Shown here: piece by piece, positions 44,088 to 51,542 of the stretch
Layout: each line of letters begins with the position of its first letter
Position numbering within the stretch: position 1 is the stretch's first letter
Assembly: GCA_937949615.1 (NCBI GenBank)
Contig: CALEDQ010000021.1
Location: forward strand, 28,204 to 92,203
DNA from: an uncultured bacterium
Lineage (GTDB): Bacteria; Muiribacteriota; Ozemobacteria; Ozemobacterales; Ozemobacteraceae
DNA: 64,000 bases
Direction of reading: 5' to 3'
Notes under the pieces: model-generated
Databases searched by the model: none
What the model was told of the DNA's origin: nothing
The model's input: only the letters and a program-made list of their open reading frames with translations
Program-made: the position numbers and the translations under genes

Positions 44088-45170
44088 ATGGCTAAGGTGT
44101 TGATGAAAGGCAACGAAGCGATTGGCGAAGCAGCTGTACTTGCCGGTTGCAGATACTATTTCGGTTATCCAATTACTCCGCAGTCTGAACTGCCCGCCTA
44201 TCTGGCCAAGCGTCTGCCGGAAGTCGACGGTGTTTTCGTTCAGGCCGAAAGCGAAGTAGCAGCAATAAATATGGTGTATGGCGCAGGCAGTGCCGGAGCC
44301 CGGGTTATGACTTCAAGCTCAAGCCCTGGCATCAGTCTCAAACAGGAAGGCATTTCCTATATTGCCGGTGCCGAAGTTCCCTGTCTGATCGTCAATGTTA
44401 TGCGTGGCGGCCCGGGCCTTGGCAATATTGCTCCCGCCCAGTCTGACTACTGGCAGTCAACCCGTGGTGGTGGCCATGGTGACTACAGAACCATCGTTCT
44501 TGCTCCGAACTCAGTCCAGGAAATGGCTGATATGACCATTACCGGCTTCGATCTCTCCGATCGTTTCAGAAACCCGGTTCTTCTCCTTTCTGACGGCGTT
44601 CTTGGCCAGATGATGGAACCGGTTAACCTGCCCGAACCGAATGATTACGACATCAACAGTAAAAAATGGGCACTTGGTTACCGTGGTAACGATAAAAACG
44701 AGCGCAATCTCTGCTCTTCGATTTTTCTTGATAACGACGAACTCGAAGAACACAACTGGCACCTTTATCAGAAATACCAGGTTATAACTGATCTCTTCAG
44801 CAAAGGCGAATACAAAGACTTTGCCGTTGAAGAACATCTCTGCGATGATGCCGAGATTATTCTCGTCGGTTATGGCATCATTTCGCGAATTCTCAAGACC
44901 GTAGTCGAAAAATGCCGAAAACGTGGCATCAAGGCCGGTCTGATTCGTCCCAAGGTTCTCTGGCCCTTCCCGACAGCCGTGTTCGAAAGATTGGCAAAAA
45001 CCGCCAGCCAGTTCCTGGTTGTCGAAATGTCATGCGGCCAGATGGTCGAAGACGTAAAACTTTCAGTCGACGGCAAGAAACCGGTATTCTTCTTCGGCAG
45101 AACCGGTGGCACTGTTCCGTCAGACTTCGAAATTCTCAACGAAGTCGACAAGCTTGTCAGACCAGACTGA
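44088..45170 (+). CDS. vorB: 2-oxoacid:ferredoxin oxidoreductase alpha subunit (VorB/KorA type)
   Basis: A 360-residue subunit with the pyruvate:ferredoxin oxidoreductase N-terminal domain (GNEAIGEAAVLAGCRYYFGYPITPQSE at residues 5-31, split by the normal GxxA turn) and domain II. MTSSSSPGISLKQEGISYIAGAE and GGPGLGNIAPAQSDYWQ are typical of the 2-oxoisovalerate or 2-oxoglutarate enzymes. It decarboxylates a 2-oxoacid to the acyl-CoA with reduction of ferredoxin. The branched-chain (VOR) assignment is favoured by the four-subunit layout and length but cannot be proved from the sequence. Confidence 0.93.
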   Translation: MAKVLMKGNEAIGEAAVLAGCRYYFGYPITPQSELPAYLAKRLPEVDGVFVQAESEVAAINMVYGAGSAGARVMTSSSSPGISLKQEGISYIAGAEVPCLIVNVMRGGPGLGNIAPAQSDYWQSTRGGGHGDYRTIVLAPNSVQEMADMTITGFDLSDRFRNPVLLLSDGVLGQMMEPVNLPEPNDYDINSKKWALGYRGNDKNERNLCSSIFLDNDELEEHNWHLYQKYQVITDLFSKGEYKDFAVEEHLCDDAEIILVGYGIISRILKTVVEKCRKRGIKAGLIRPKVLWPFPTAVFERLAKTASQFLVVEMSCGQMVEDVKLSVDGKKPVFFFGRTGGTVPSDFEILNEVDKLVRPD

Positions 45171-45185
45171 AAGGAGCCAGGATAA

Positions 45186-45947
45186 ATGACAATGAAAAAA
45201 GTATTTTCCAGACCAGCAAGTTTGAGCAAAACCCCGTTCCACTATTGTCCCGGCTGTGATCACGGTGTTATTCATCGCCTGGTCGCCGAAGCAATCGACG
45301 AACTCGAAGTGGGCGATCGCACCATCGGCGTTGCACCGGTTGGTTGCTCGGTTTTCGCTTACGATTATTTCAATTTTGATTTCAACCAGGCCGCACATGG
45401 CCGCGCCCCGGCGGTTGCCACTGGTATCAAGCGCACCCGCCCAGATTCAATAGTGTTCACCTATCAGGGCGATGGTGACCTCGCCGCTATCGGCACTGCT
45501 GAGATAATTCATGCTGCCAACCGTGGTGAGAAAATGACTGTCATTTTCGTCAACAATGCCATTTACGGCATGACTGGCGGCCAGATGGCTCCGACCACGC
45601 TGATTGGCATGAAGACTCAGACTTCACCATACGGTCGTGACGCAGCCACTGCCGGGAATCCGATCAAGATGAGCGAAATGATCGCAACTCTCGAAAGCCC
45701 GGTATATGTCACCCGCGTTACCATCAACAGTGTTGCCAACCTTATGAAAGCTAAGAAGGCCATCTACAATGCCTTCAAGCTGCAGAAAGAAGGCAAGGGC
45801 TTCAGCTTTGTCGAAGTCGTCGCCATCTGCCCGACCAACTGGGGCAAAAAACCTGCTGATTCTCATAAATGGCTGACCGAAAACATGCTGCCGGTTTTTC
45901 CGCTGGGTACCTTTAAAGATACTTTCGGCGTCGAAAAATCTGCATAA
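45186..45947 (+). CDS. 2-oxoacid:ferredoxin oxidoreductase beta subunit (TPP-binding)
   Basis: A 253-residue thiamine diphosphate-binding subunit. HYCPGCDHGVIHRL gives the CxxC of this class. GDGDLAAIGTAEIIHAANRG with VNNAIYGMTGGQMAPTT forms the TPP/Mg2+ site (GDGD ... NN). CPTNWGKKP near the C-terminus is characteristic of the VorA/KorB group. AAAGGAG precedes the ATG at 45186; a second ATG lies two codons later. It works with the alpha, gamma and delta subunits encoded next to it. Confidence 0.95.
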   Translation: MTMKKVFSRPASLSKTPFHYCPGCDHGVIHRLVAEAIDELEVGDRTIGVAPVGCSVFAYDYFNFDFNQAAHGRAPAVATGIKRTRPDSIVFTYQGDGDLAAIGTAEIIHAANRGEKMTVIFVNNAIYGMTGGQMAPTTLIGMKTQTSPYGRDAATAGNPIKMSEMIATLESPVYVTRVTINSVANLMKAKKAIYNAFKLQKEGKGFSFVEVVAICPTNWGKKPADSHKWLTENMLPVFPLGTFKDTFGVEKSA

Positions 45948-45961
45948 CAGGAGGCATAAAA

Positions 45962-46558
45962 ATGTCGTCAAAAGTTGAAAGAATCATTCTTGCAGGTTTC
46001 GGTGGCCAGGGTGTTCTTTTCCTCGGCAAGGTTATTGCAGAAACCGGTATGCATGCTGGTAAAAACGTTTCCTGGATCCCTTCATACGGCCCGGAAATGC
46101 GCGGCGGCACCGCCAACTGTTCGGTAATTCTCTCTGAGAACGAAATAGCCTCACCGATGGTTACTGTTCCAGATACCGTTATTGCCATGAACCGCCCTTC
46201 GGTTACCAAATTCAACCAGAAGATCAAAGCCGGTGGCATGCTGATGTACAACTCTTCACTGATCGAACGTCAGGAATTCCGCGACGATATCAGACTCGTC
46301 GAAATTCCGGCCAACGAAATCGCTGAAGAACTCGGTAACCCCAAAGTTGCCAATCTGGTAATGGCCGGTGCCTATTCGAAGTTCAGTAAACTGATCACTT
46401 TCGATGATCTCGTCGCCTGCCTGCCCAGTCTGGTTAAAGGTGCCAAGAAAGAAATGCTCGATATCAACCTCGCAGCCTTCAAAAAGGGCTTCGACTACGT
46501 TGAAGAAAAAAAATACATGTTCGGCCGCTACGTTTATTCAGTGTTTAAAGGCATCTGA
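45962..46558 (+). CDS. 2-oxoacid:ferredoxin oxidoreductase gamma subunit
   Basis: A 198-residue subunit of the POR gamma domain. ILAGFGGQGVLFLGKVIAETG is the conserved opening, followed by WIPSYGPEMRGGTANC and the strand AMNRPSVTKF. It completes the enzyme and may bind coenzyme A. It starts 14 bases after the beta subunit with an AGGAGG site. A hairpin in the following 92-base gap may be the 3' end of the transcript. Confidence 0.95.
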   Translation: MSSKVERIILAGFGGQGVLFLGKVIAETGMHAGKNVSWIPSYGPEMRGGTANCSVILSENEIASPMVTVPDTVIAMNRPSVTKFNQKIKAGGMLMYNSSLIERQEFRDDIRLVEIPANEIAEELGNPKVANLVMAGAYSKFSKLITFDDLVACLPSLVKGAKKEMLDINLAAFKKGFDYVEEKKYMFGRYVYSVFKGI

Positions 46559-46599
46559 GTATTCCGCCCGCAAACCCGGGCAGAAGCGCAGCAATTTGT

Positions 46600-46629
46600 C
46601 AGAGGGGGCGCAGAATTGCGCTCCCTCTG
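46600..46629 (+). promoter_or_regulatory. GC-rich hairpin before rsfS
   Basis: A 13-bp stem (arms 46600-46612 and 46617-46629, CAGAGGG pairing with CCCTCTG, one G-U pair) closes a GAAT tetraloop. No T tract follows, so it is not a standard terminator. It ends 10 bases before the rsfS ribosome binding site, and could act as an mRNA 3' end stabiliser or a control on rsfS translation. Confidence 0.55.
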
Positions 46630-46650
46630 TGTTAGACCCGGAGGTCAAAT

Positions 46651-47001
46651 TTGTCAGCAGTCAGACAGGTTCCTGAATCAATTAAAATCGTCATCGAGGC
46701 TCTCAAAGACAAAAAGGTCGAGAACCTCGCAGTTCTCGATGTAACAAGTCTGGTGCCGTATACCGATTACTTCATTATCGGTACCGGCAATAACGCCCCC
46801 CACGTTCAGACGCTTGCCGATACCGTGGCAAAGCTGATCAAAGTTCCGAATGTCGGCGGTGTCAAGCTTGAAGCCGACCTTACATCCAATTGGGTACTGA
46901 TTGACGGTGACGAATTCGTTCTGCATCTTTTTCAGCCAAAAGCCCGCACCTTCTACAATCTCGAAGATCTCTGGGAAGACGCACCGAGAATCGAGGTCTG
47001 A
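46651..47001 (+). CDS. rsfS: Ribosomal silencing factor RsfS
   Basis: RsfS binds L14 and blocks subunit joining in starvation. The 116-residue protein has the expected VLDVTSLVPYTDYFIIGTGNNAPHVQTLAD core and the C-terminal WVLIDGDEFVLHLFQPKARTFYNLEDLW, both split here only by usual positions. The start is TTG, supported by CGGAGGT 6 bases upstream. It is followed 5 bases later by rsmE. Confidence 0.95.
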   Translation: MSAVRQVPESIKIVIEALKDKKVENLAVLDVTSLVPYTDYFIIGTGNNAPHVQTLADTVAKLIKVPNVGGVKLEADLTSNWVLIDGDEFVLHLFQPKARTFYNLEDLWEDAPRIEV

Positions 47002-47006
47002 CCACT

Positions 47007-47711
47007 ATGGTGCCGCATGCCAGGGTGATTGAAACAGAACTTGCCGGCCGTCTCAGCGACGACAACCGCCACCGTCTTGAACGGGTTCTGCGCCTGCGTG
47101 AGGGCGACAGTTTCGTCATTACCGACGGTTCTGGTCACGAAACCACGGCGGTGCTGGGCAAATCCGGCAATTATCATGCTTCGGCCTGGGAAACCCCGGG
47201 CCGTGAGCCAGAAGTCGAAGTGACGCTTTTTGCCGCCATTTCAAAGGGCGAAAGACTTGAATGGCTTATTGAAAAGGCGGTCGAGATGGGGGTTGCCCGC
47301 ATCGTGCCGCTGATCGCCGAACGCTGTGTCGTTAAAAATCCTGGCGACGGAAAAATCGAACGCTGGCGCAAGGTTGCCGCCACTGCGATGTTGCAATGCG
47401 GCGGCTGTGTTCTGCCCGAAATTTCCGAACCCATGAAACTGAACCAGCTTGCTGTACCAGCTGAAGACATGCTGCCGATTCTGCTGCACGAAGAGTCTTT
47501 GTCGGTATCATTGCATGCGCTGCCGCACAACCGGGAACACAAAAAAATCTGGCTGGCTTCAGGGCCCGAAGGCGGGTTTTCTGATGCGGAGGTAGAATTT
47601 TTTATTAACAGTGGCTGGCAGGCAGTCTGGCTGGGCAAGCGACTGTTCAAGACCGATACGGCACCGACCATTGCCCTGGCGAATCTGCTGGTCCGTTCAT
47701 GGGGCGCCTGA
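47007..47711 (+). CDS. rsmE: 16S rRNA m3U1498 methyltransferase RsmE
   Basis: A SPOUT-class methyltransferase of 234 residues. An N-terminal PUA-like domain (1-70) with HRLERVLRLREGD is followed by the knotted domain with SKGERLEWLIEKAVEMGVARIVPL (split by the usual loop), SGPEGGFSDAEVE and LGKRLFKTDTAPTIAL, the SAM-binding knot. No clear ribosome binding site precedes the ATG, so translation probably depends on rsfS 5 bases upstream. Confidence 0.95.
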   Translation: MVPHARVIETELAGRLSDDNRHRLERVLRLREGDSFVITDGSGHETTAVLGKSGNYHASAWETPGREPEVEVTLFAAISKGERLEWLIEKAVEMGVARIVPLIAERCVVKNPGDGKIERWRKVAATAMLQCGGCVLPEISEPMKLNQLAVPAEDMLPILLHEESLSVSLHALPHNREHKKIWLASGPEGGFSDAEVEFFINSGWQAVWLGKRLFKTDTAPTIALANLLVRSWGA

Positions 47712-47922
47712 TTCTGGTTTATGCCGACTGCTGCCGCTGCGTTACATAAAACGTGCTGCAGGTTGTTTTTTTTTGCTGTCTGAAAAAGTGTTGAATAGAG
47801 GACAAGGCTGCCGCTTTTTCAGATTTTTGTTTTTTGGGTGACACTTTTATGTCGTTGTATTCTGTAATGCTCATCAATGGCGGATTTTTGTCTGCGGTCG
47901 CCCCGGGTAAAAAAGTTTTGCG

Positions 47923-47950
47923 TTGATTAATACCGGGTTTTTCTTAGAAT
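47923..47950 (+). promoter_or_regulatory. Sigma-70-type promoter of pilin set 2
   Basis: TTGATT (47923-47928) and TAGAAT (47945-47950) are separated by 16 bases, followed by a start of transcription near 47957, about 32 bases before the PilV-like ATG. The 277-base gap that it ends (47712-47988) shows nothing else I can support. Confidence 0.55.
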
Positions 47951-47988
47951 GTAGATAGGATGCTTAGATTGTAAGAGGTTTTCAGGCA

Positions 47989-48522
47989 ATGCGCCTTTCT
48001 TCTGCGAGGAAAAGTAACGGCGTCACTCTGCTTGAAATCATGATTGCTCTGTTGATCATGACTTCGGCGATGATTCCGGTCGCTTCTCTTATGGGTTACG
48101 GCGGACGGGCCACCAGCAAGGATGCCCGCCGGATAGTCGCGATTCAGACGCTCGACAAAACTCTCAGACAACTTTTGAATGAACCTTTTACAGAGATCCC
48201 GGTTGGCAACAGTATCAAAAAGACGTTCAACAAGGTTGAGCTGGGCACGATCAAAACTCAGGCCGGCTATGATTATGATGTTGAACTGAGTTCGCGATAC
48301 ATTTCGCCGGTAACCTTTTCTTATCAGACTGTCAGGGTGAATCTGCCTTCATTCAAACCTGATGCGCCGAAAGCCTCTGATTTTGCCCCGAAAGAAACTC
48401 TCAGTCTGACAAACTGTGTTCTTGAGCTGATTGTCAAGGTCTCCTGGAAAGAACAACAGACGCGGACCGTCGATGTCTCGGCAATGACTTATCGTGCCAA
48501 TTACCATCGGAGGGACGGCTGA
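47989..48522 (+). CDS. PilV-like minor type IV pilin (set 2)
   Basis: A 177-residue prepilin. The leader ends KSNG and the mature N-terminus is VTLLEIMIALLIMTSAMIPVASL, with Glu5. The IPVASL continuation resembles the PilV/GspI group and the PilV-like protein of set 1. The head is beta-rich and ends in the strand DVSAMTYRANYH, similar to FRLLTYRANTN at the end of the set 1 homologue. The stop overlaps the next start (TGATG). Confidence 0.85.
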   Translation: MRLSSARKSNGVTLLEIMIALLIMTSAMIPVASLMGYGGRATSKDARRIVAIQTLDKTLRQLLNEPFTEIPVGNSIKKTFNKVELGTIKTQAGYDYDVELSSRYISPVTFSYQTVRVNLPSFKPDAPKASDFAPKETLSLTNCVLELIVKVSWKEQQTRTVDVSAMTYRANYHRRDG

Positions 48523-48998
48523 TGCGTCATCTGAAGAACAAAAAACAGGGTATGGCGGTTGTAATAGTTCTGACGCTGGCAACGGCGATTCTGATTCTTG
48601 GTACGGCTTTTCTCAAAACCATTCGCAATCAGGGTGGCCGCAACACCATCGAACTTGGGGCTATTCAGGCCGATCTGCTGGCAGAAGGCATCACTCAGAT
48701 TGCCATGCTCAAATTCAAAGAGATTCCCGGCCCGCTTTATTATGCCTATGTCGCCAAAGTTCAGGGGCAGACCGATGAACCTCTAAAAGAATATCACAAA
48801 GACCAGGTTCTGGCTGGTGAGTTCAAAACCCCGTTTTCTGCAAATTTTCAGACAACTTATCAATTGCTGCCGTCAAAAATGTATGACGACATGAATATTA
48901 AAATTTCTGTCGTGGTTAAGGTTACCAGACCGGATGGGGTAGATTATGAGCGCAATATCGAAAGGACCGTTTCAGGTGTCAGACGCCCGGCTTTTTAA
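48522..48998 (+). CDS. PilX-like minor pilin lacking Glu5 (set 2)
   Basis: A 158-residue protein. KKQG is followed by MAVVIVLTLATAILILGTAFL, a pilin-type helix without Glu5, as in PilX/GspK. The segment QADLLAEGITQIAMLKFKEI matches the helix after the membrane part. The head is about 100 residues long. It overlaps the PilW-like gene downstream by at least 23 bases. Confidence 0.76.
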   Translation: MRHLKNKKQGMAVVIVLTLATAILILGTAFLKTIRNQGGRNTIELGAIQADLLAEGITQIAMLKFKEIPGPLYYAYVAKVQGQTDEPLKEYHKDQVLAGEFKTPFSANFQTTYQLLPSKMYDDMNIKISVVVKVTRPDGVDYERNIERTVSGVRRPAF

Positions 48999-49761
48999 AA
49001 GTAATATTGGGGTCACCCTGGTGGAAATCCTGATTGCCGCCGGGTTGTTATCGCTGTTTATGACTGCGGTCTTTTCAATATATCGTTCAAGCACCAGAGG
49101 CTTTATCTCTGGCTCCTGGCGTGCTGAAGAGCAGAAAAAACTGCAGACACTCATGTCTGCCATTTCGCGTGACCTGAGCCAGGCAAACTCAGAAATGACA
49201 AGAATTTCAAGCGCCGGGGTCCGCAGTGCCGTTCTATCGACACCACTGTATGTGAATAAGAATCTTTACAGTTTTGAAGCTGCTCCTAAATTCATGAAGG
49301 CAGATAATGCCAAATGGGTTTGCGTGGCAGCTTTCTCAATTTCTTACCCGCATATAGAAGCCAATGCAACCCTGGTGTCGCCAGAAGAAGCCGGCAAATG
49401 GTCAGGGATTTCGCTGTGGGTAAAAAACCGCGATATCCTTTATGTTCGCACCGGCAGTCCGGCATCGTTCACTTCTTATCCAGACAGTTTGCCCGGAGCA
49501 ATAACCGGGGTTCCAGACCCGGCAGTCGTTGGCGAGGGCAAGGCTTTTCTGCCTGATCCTGAGCAGAACCGCACCCATGCCCACCATCTTTCGCTTGAAG
49601 AGCTTGCGATCGTGGGAAGGGGCGCCGATGCCGCGCAGCCGACCGGAATCGAGCTGCTTTTTCGCAGTGCGCGCTATGAAAATGGCCGGAAAACCGATGC
49701 CGAAATAACCCAGAATTCAGTCGTCAGACTGGCTTCGCAAACCCGTCTGATAACTTTTTGA
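48946..49761 (+). CDS. PilW/GspJ-like minor type IV pilin (set 2)
   Basis: A prepilin of up to 271 residues. KSNIG precedes VTLVEILIAAGLLSLFMTAVFSIY with Glu5. The helix continues with EEQKKLQTLMSAISRDLSQANSEM, a GspJ/PilW feature. The ATG at 48946 gives a 22-residue leader; a GTG at 48976, with AAAGGA 9 bases upstream, gives 12 residues, which is nearer the usual leader length, so the true start is uncertain. The C-terminus has a strand pair ending SLASQTRLITF-like (VVRLASQTRLITF). Confidence 0.82.
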   Translation: MSAISKGPFQVSDARLFKSNIGVTLVEILIAAGLLSLFMTAVFSIYRSSTRGFISGSWRAEEQKKLQTLMSAISRDLSQANSEMTRISSAGVRSAVLSTPLYVNKNLYSFEAAPKFMKADNAKWVCVAAFSISYPHIEANATLVSPEEAGKWSGISLWVKNRDILYVRTGSPASFTSYPDSLPGAITGVPDPAVVGEGKAFLPDPEQNRTHAHHLSLEELAIVGRGADAAQPTGIELLFRSARYENGRKTDAEITQNSVVRLASQTRLITF

Positions 49762-49768
49762 GGTAATT

Positions 49769-50554
49769 ATGAAAAAACTGATGCTGGCTTTGATTCTGAC
49801 TCTGGCGGCGACTTTACCATCTGCTGCCCAGAATTCAGGGTTTCAATACGGTTACGTCGACGGGTCGCGGCTGATTGCCATGCATCCGCTGATGCGCCAG
49901 TTCGACCCGCAGACCCGGCGTTTTTTTAACACCGTTTCGCAGCCGCTGCCCTCTGAAGACCCCTCAGAATTCATTGCCCGACTGCAGAAGCTGCTGCAGG
50001 ACCAGAAGGCATTGCTGGCAAAGCTCGATGCCAATTATGCCGACAAAATCACCGGTAAAGGCATGGCGGCAAGAAAAGCCTGGTGGACATTCTGGAAACG
50101 CCGCGAAAGCCTGCGAATCTATTGCAATCTGATTCAGGAAGCCATGACGCAGGCAGCGATACAGGGCAATTTTTACCTTAACATGCCATCAGACTGGACT
50201 CTCATGCCTGTAGTCATGGCAATTTCGTCGTCAGTGCGTGATGCCTGCGACTATTTGCGCACCAGTAACGGATTGAGCGTGGTTTTTGATACTTCAGTTC
50301 TTTTGCAGAAACAGCCGGAAATGGCGCCCGGTATGATTTTTCCAAACCGCCACTGGCAGATATGGGGTGGGGGCAGTATCGATAGTGAAGCACTGCAGCA
50401 GGCCGGCTGGTCAATGAAGGATTGTGTGACGCGTCTGCTGCCGGATAGAGCGAACCGGCCTTATGTTGCCGGCGCCATGGATCTCAACCCGCTCGCGGTT
50501 TCTCTGCTTGAGAACATCACCTTGCCGTCGGCCGATCTGCCCGATGAAAAATAG
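49769..50554 (+). CDS. Secreted OmpH/Skp-like protein, first of a tandem pair
   Basis: A 261-residue exported protein with a signal peptide (1-20, ending SAAQ). After it comes FQYGYVDGSRLIAMHPLMRQFD, which resembles the OmpH/Skp opening (strand, then a Pro-containing turn), and a helical segment with RLQKLLQDQKALLAKLDANYADK. The next gene shares the same opening pattern, so the two are probably paralogues. A chaperone-like or structural role in assembling the large secreted proteins downstream is an inference. It starts 7 bases after the PilW-like gene. Confidence 0.65.
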   Translation: MKKLMLALILTLAATLPSAAQNSGFQYGYVDGSRLIAMHPLMRQFDPQTRRFFNTVSQPLPSEDPSEFIARLQKLLQDQKALLAKLDANYADKITGKGMAARKAWWTFWKRRESLRIYCNLIQEAMTQAAIQGNFYLNMPSDWTLMPVVMAISSSVRDACDYLRTSNGLSVVFDTSVLLQKQPEMAPGMIFPNRHWQIWGGGSIDSEALQQAGWSMKDCVTRLLPDRANRPYVAGAMDLNPLAVSLLENITLPSADLPDEK

Positions 50555-50566
50555 AAAGAGGGGAAA

Positions 50567-51526
50567 ATGATTAGAACTAAAGCTCTGATAATCACTGTAT
50601 TTCTGGTTTTCTGCCAGATTATCCCGGTCATGGCCGCTCCGGCAATGTATTTCGTCGATTACAAACTGCTGGTGGCTCTGCACCCGAAAATGGGCAATTT
50701 TGACATGGTTCTCGAACGCCATCTGCGGTCTGATATAAATTTTGCCGACATGGATCAGCTCAATGCCATCAACCTGCAGGTCGCCAGTCTCAGCCTGCAG
50801 GCTCATCAGCGTGTTGAAACGCTGATGCGCGACCTTGACCGGGTCGACCTTGAACTGGCAAAGGTCGAAGAGAAGGTGGCCGGTCAGATCTCTGAGTTTG
50901 ACAATGAGAGAGGTCAGTTTCAGGGTGACAATACCCGCCGGTCGCAGCAGGCAAAAATCGCTCAGCTCTATGAGCAGCGCCGGCAGATTGACGGAAAAAT
51001 CGTGCAGGTCTGGGATGAAGTTCTTAACCCGCTTTATCTCAGTCGTGCCCAGTCAAAACAGATTGTCGAGAGTGTTCTGGCTGAAATAGACCTGATGCTT
51101 GAAACGATGGCCCGCCAGCTTGGCGGAGCAGTGATCATGGATAGTGACTACCAGGCCATGCCGATTATTCCTGAAAAGGTGACTGCGGCTCCGGTAGTTG
51201 GCGCTGATCCTCTGAGTATCAGGCTTTATCAGTCGCTTCTGCATTCTAATCTGGTCGGTGATGTACCTGAATTTTACAAGCGAGACCCGCAGTTGGCCCA
51301 GTATGCATCGGCGATGCGCCGTGATATCGAACAGAGCTTCGACCGCAATATTGCCGGGCAGATCTCGAAGAGCCCGCTTTTTGGCCAGGTTATCAGGCCA
51401 CGTGGCAGAATGGTGCTGGCGGGCGGTCAGAGCCTCGATCTGACACGTCAGGCGCTCGAACAGGTTTTTAAAAAATACGCGGTGCGGGCCGATATTGCTG
51501 CACGCATTCTTGCTCTGATCAAGTGA
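50567..51526 (+). CDS. Secreted OmpH/Skp-like protein, second of a tandem pair
   Basis: A 319-residue exported protein with a signal peptide (1-23, ending VMAAP). MYFVDYKLLVALHPKMGNFD matches the start of the preceding protein and of OmpH/Skp proteins. A long coiled-coil stretch follows (about 62-180, LMRDLDRVDLELAKVEEKV and QAKIAQLYEQRRQIDGK), much as in the tentacle helices of Skp. The C-terminal 110 residues are a separate helical part. It is directly followed by the 1392-residue secreted protein gene, for which it may act as a periplasmic chaperone. Confidence 0.68.
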   Translation: MIRTKALIITVFLVFCQIIPVMAAPAMYFVDYKLLVALHPKMGNFDMVLERHLRSDINFADMDQLNAINLQVASLSLQAHQRVETLMRDLDRVDLELAKVEEKVAGQISEFDNERGQFQGDNTRRSQQAKIAQLYEQRRQIDGKIVQVWDEVLNPLYLSRAQSKQIVESVLAEIDLMLETMARQLGGAVIMDSDYQAMPIIPEKVTAAPVVGADPLSIRLYQSLLHSNLVGDVPEFYKRDPQLAQYASAMRRDIEQSFDRNIAGQISKSPLFGQVIRPRGRMVLAGGQSLDLTRQALEQVFKKYAVRADIAARILALIK

Positions 51527-51542
51527 TTTGCAGGAGGCTGCC

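Noticed and set aside
47712..47780. Possible terminator after rsmE near the T run at 47764
   Set aside because: Only a four-base stem with wobble extensions can be drawn before the T run, too weak to call.
47905..47922. GG...GC pair resembling a sigma-54 promoter before pilin set 2
   Set aside because: The spacing is 12 bases, not 10, and TGGCA is absent.
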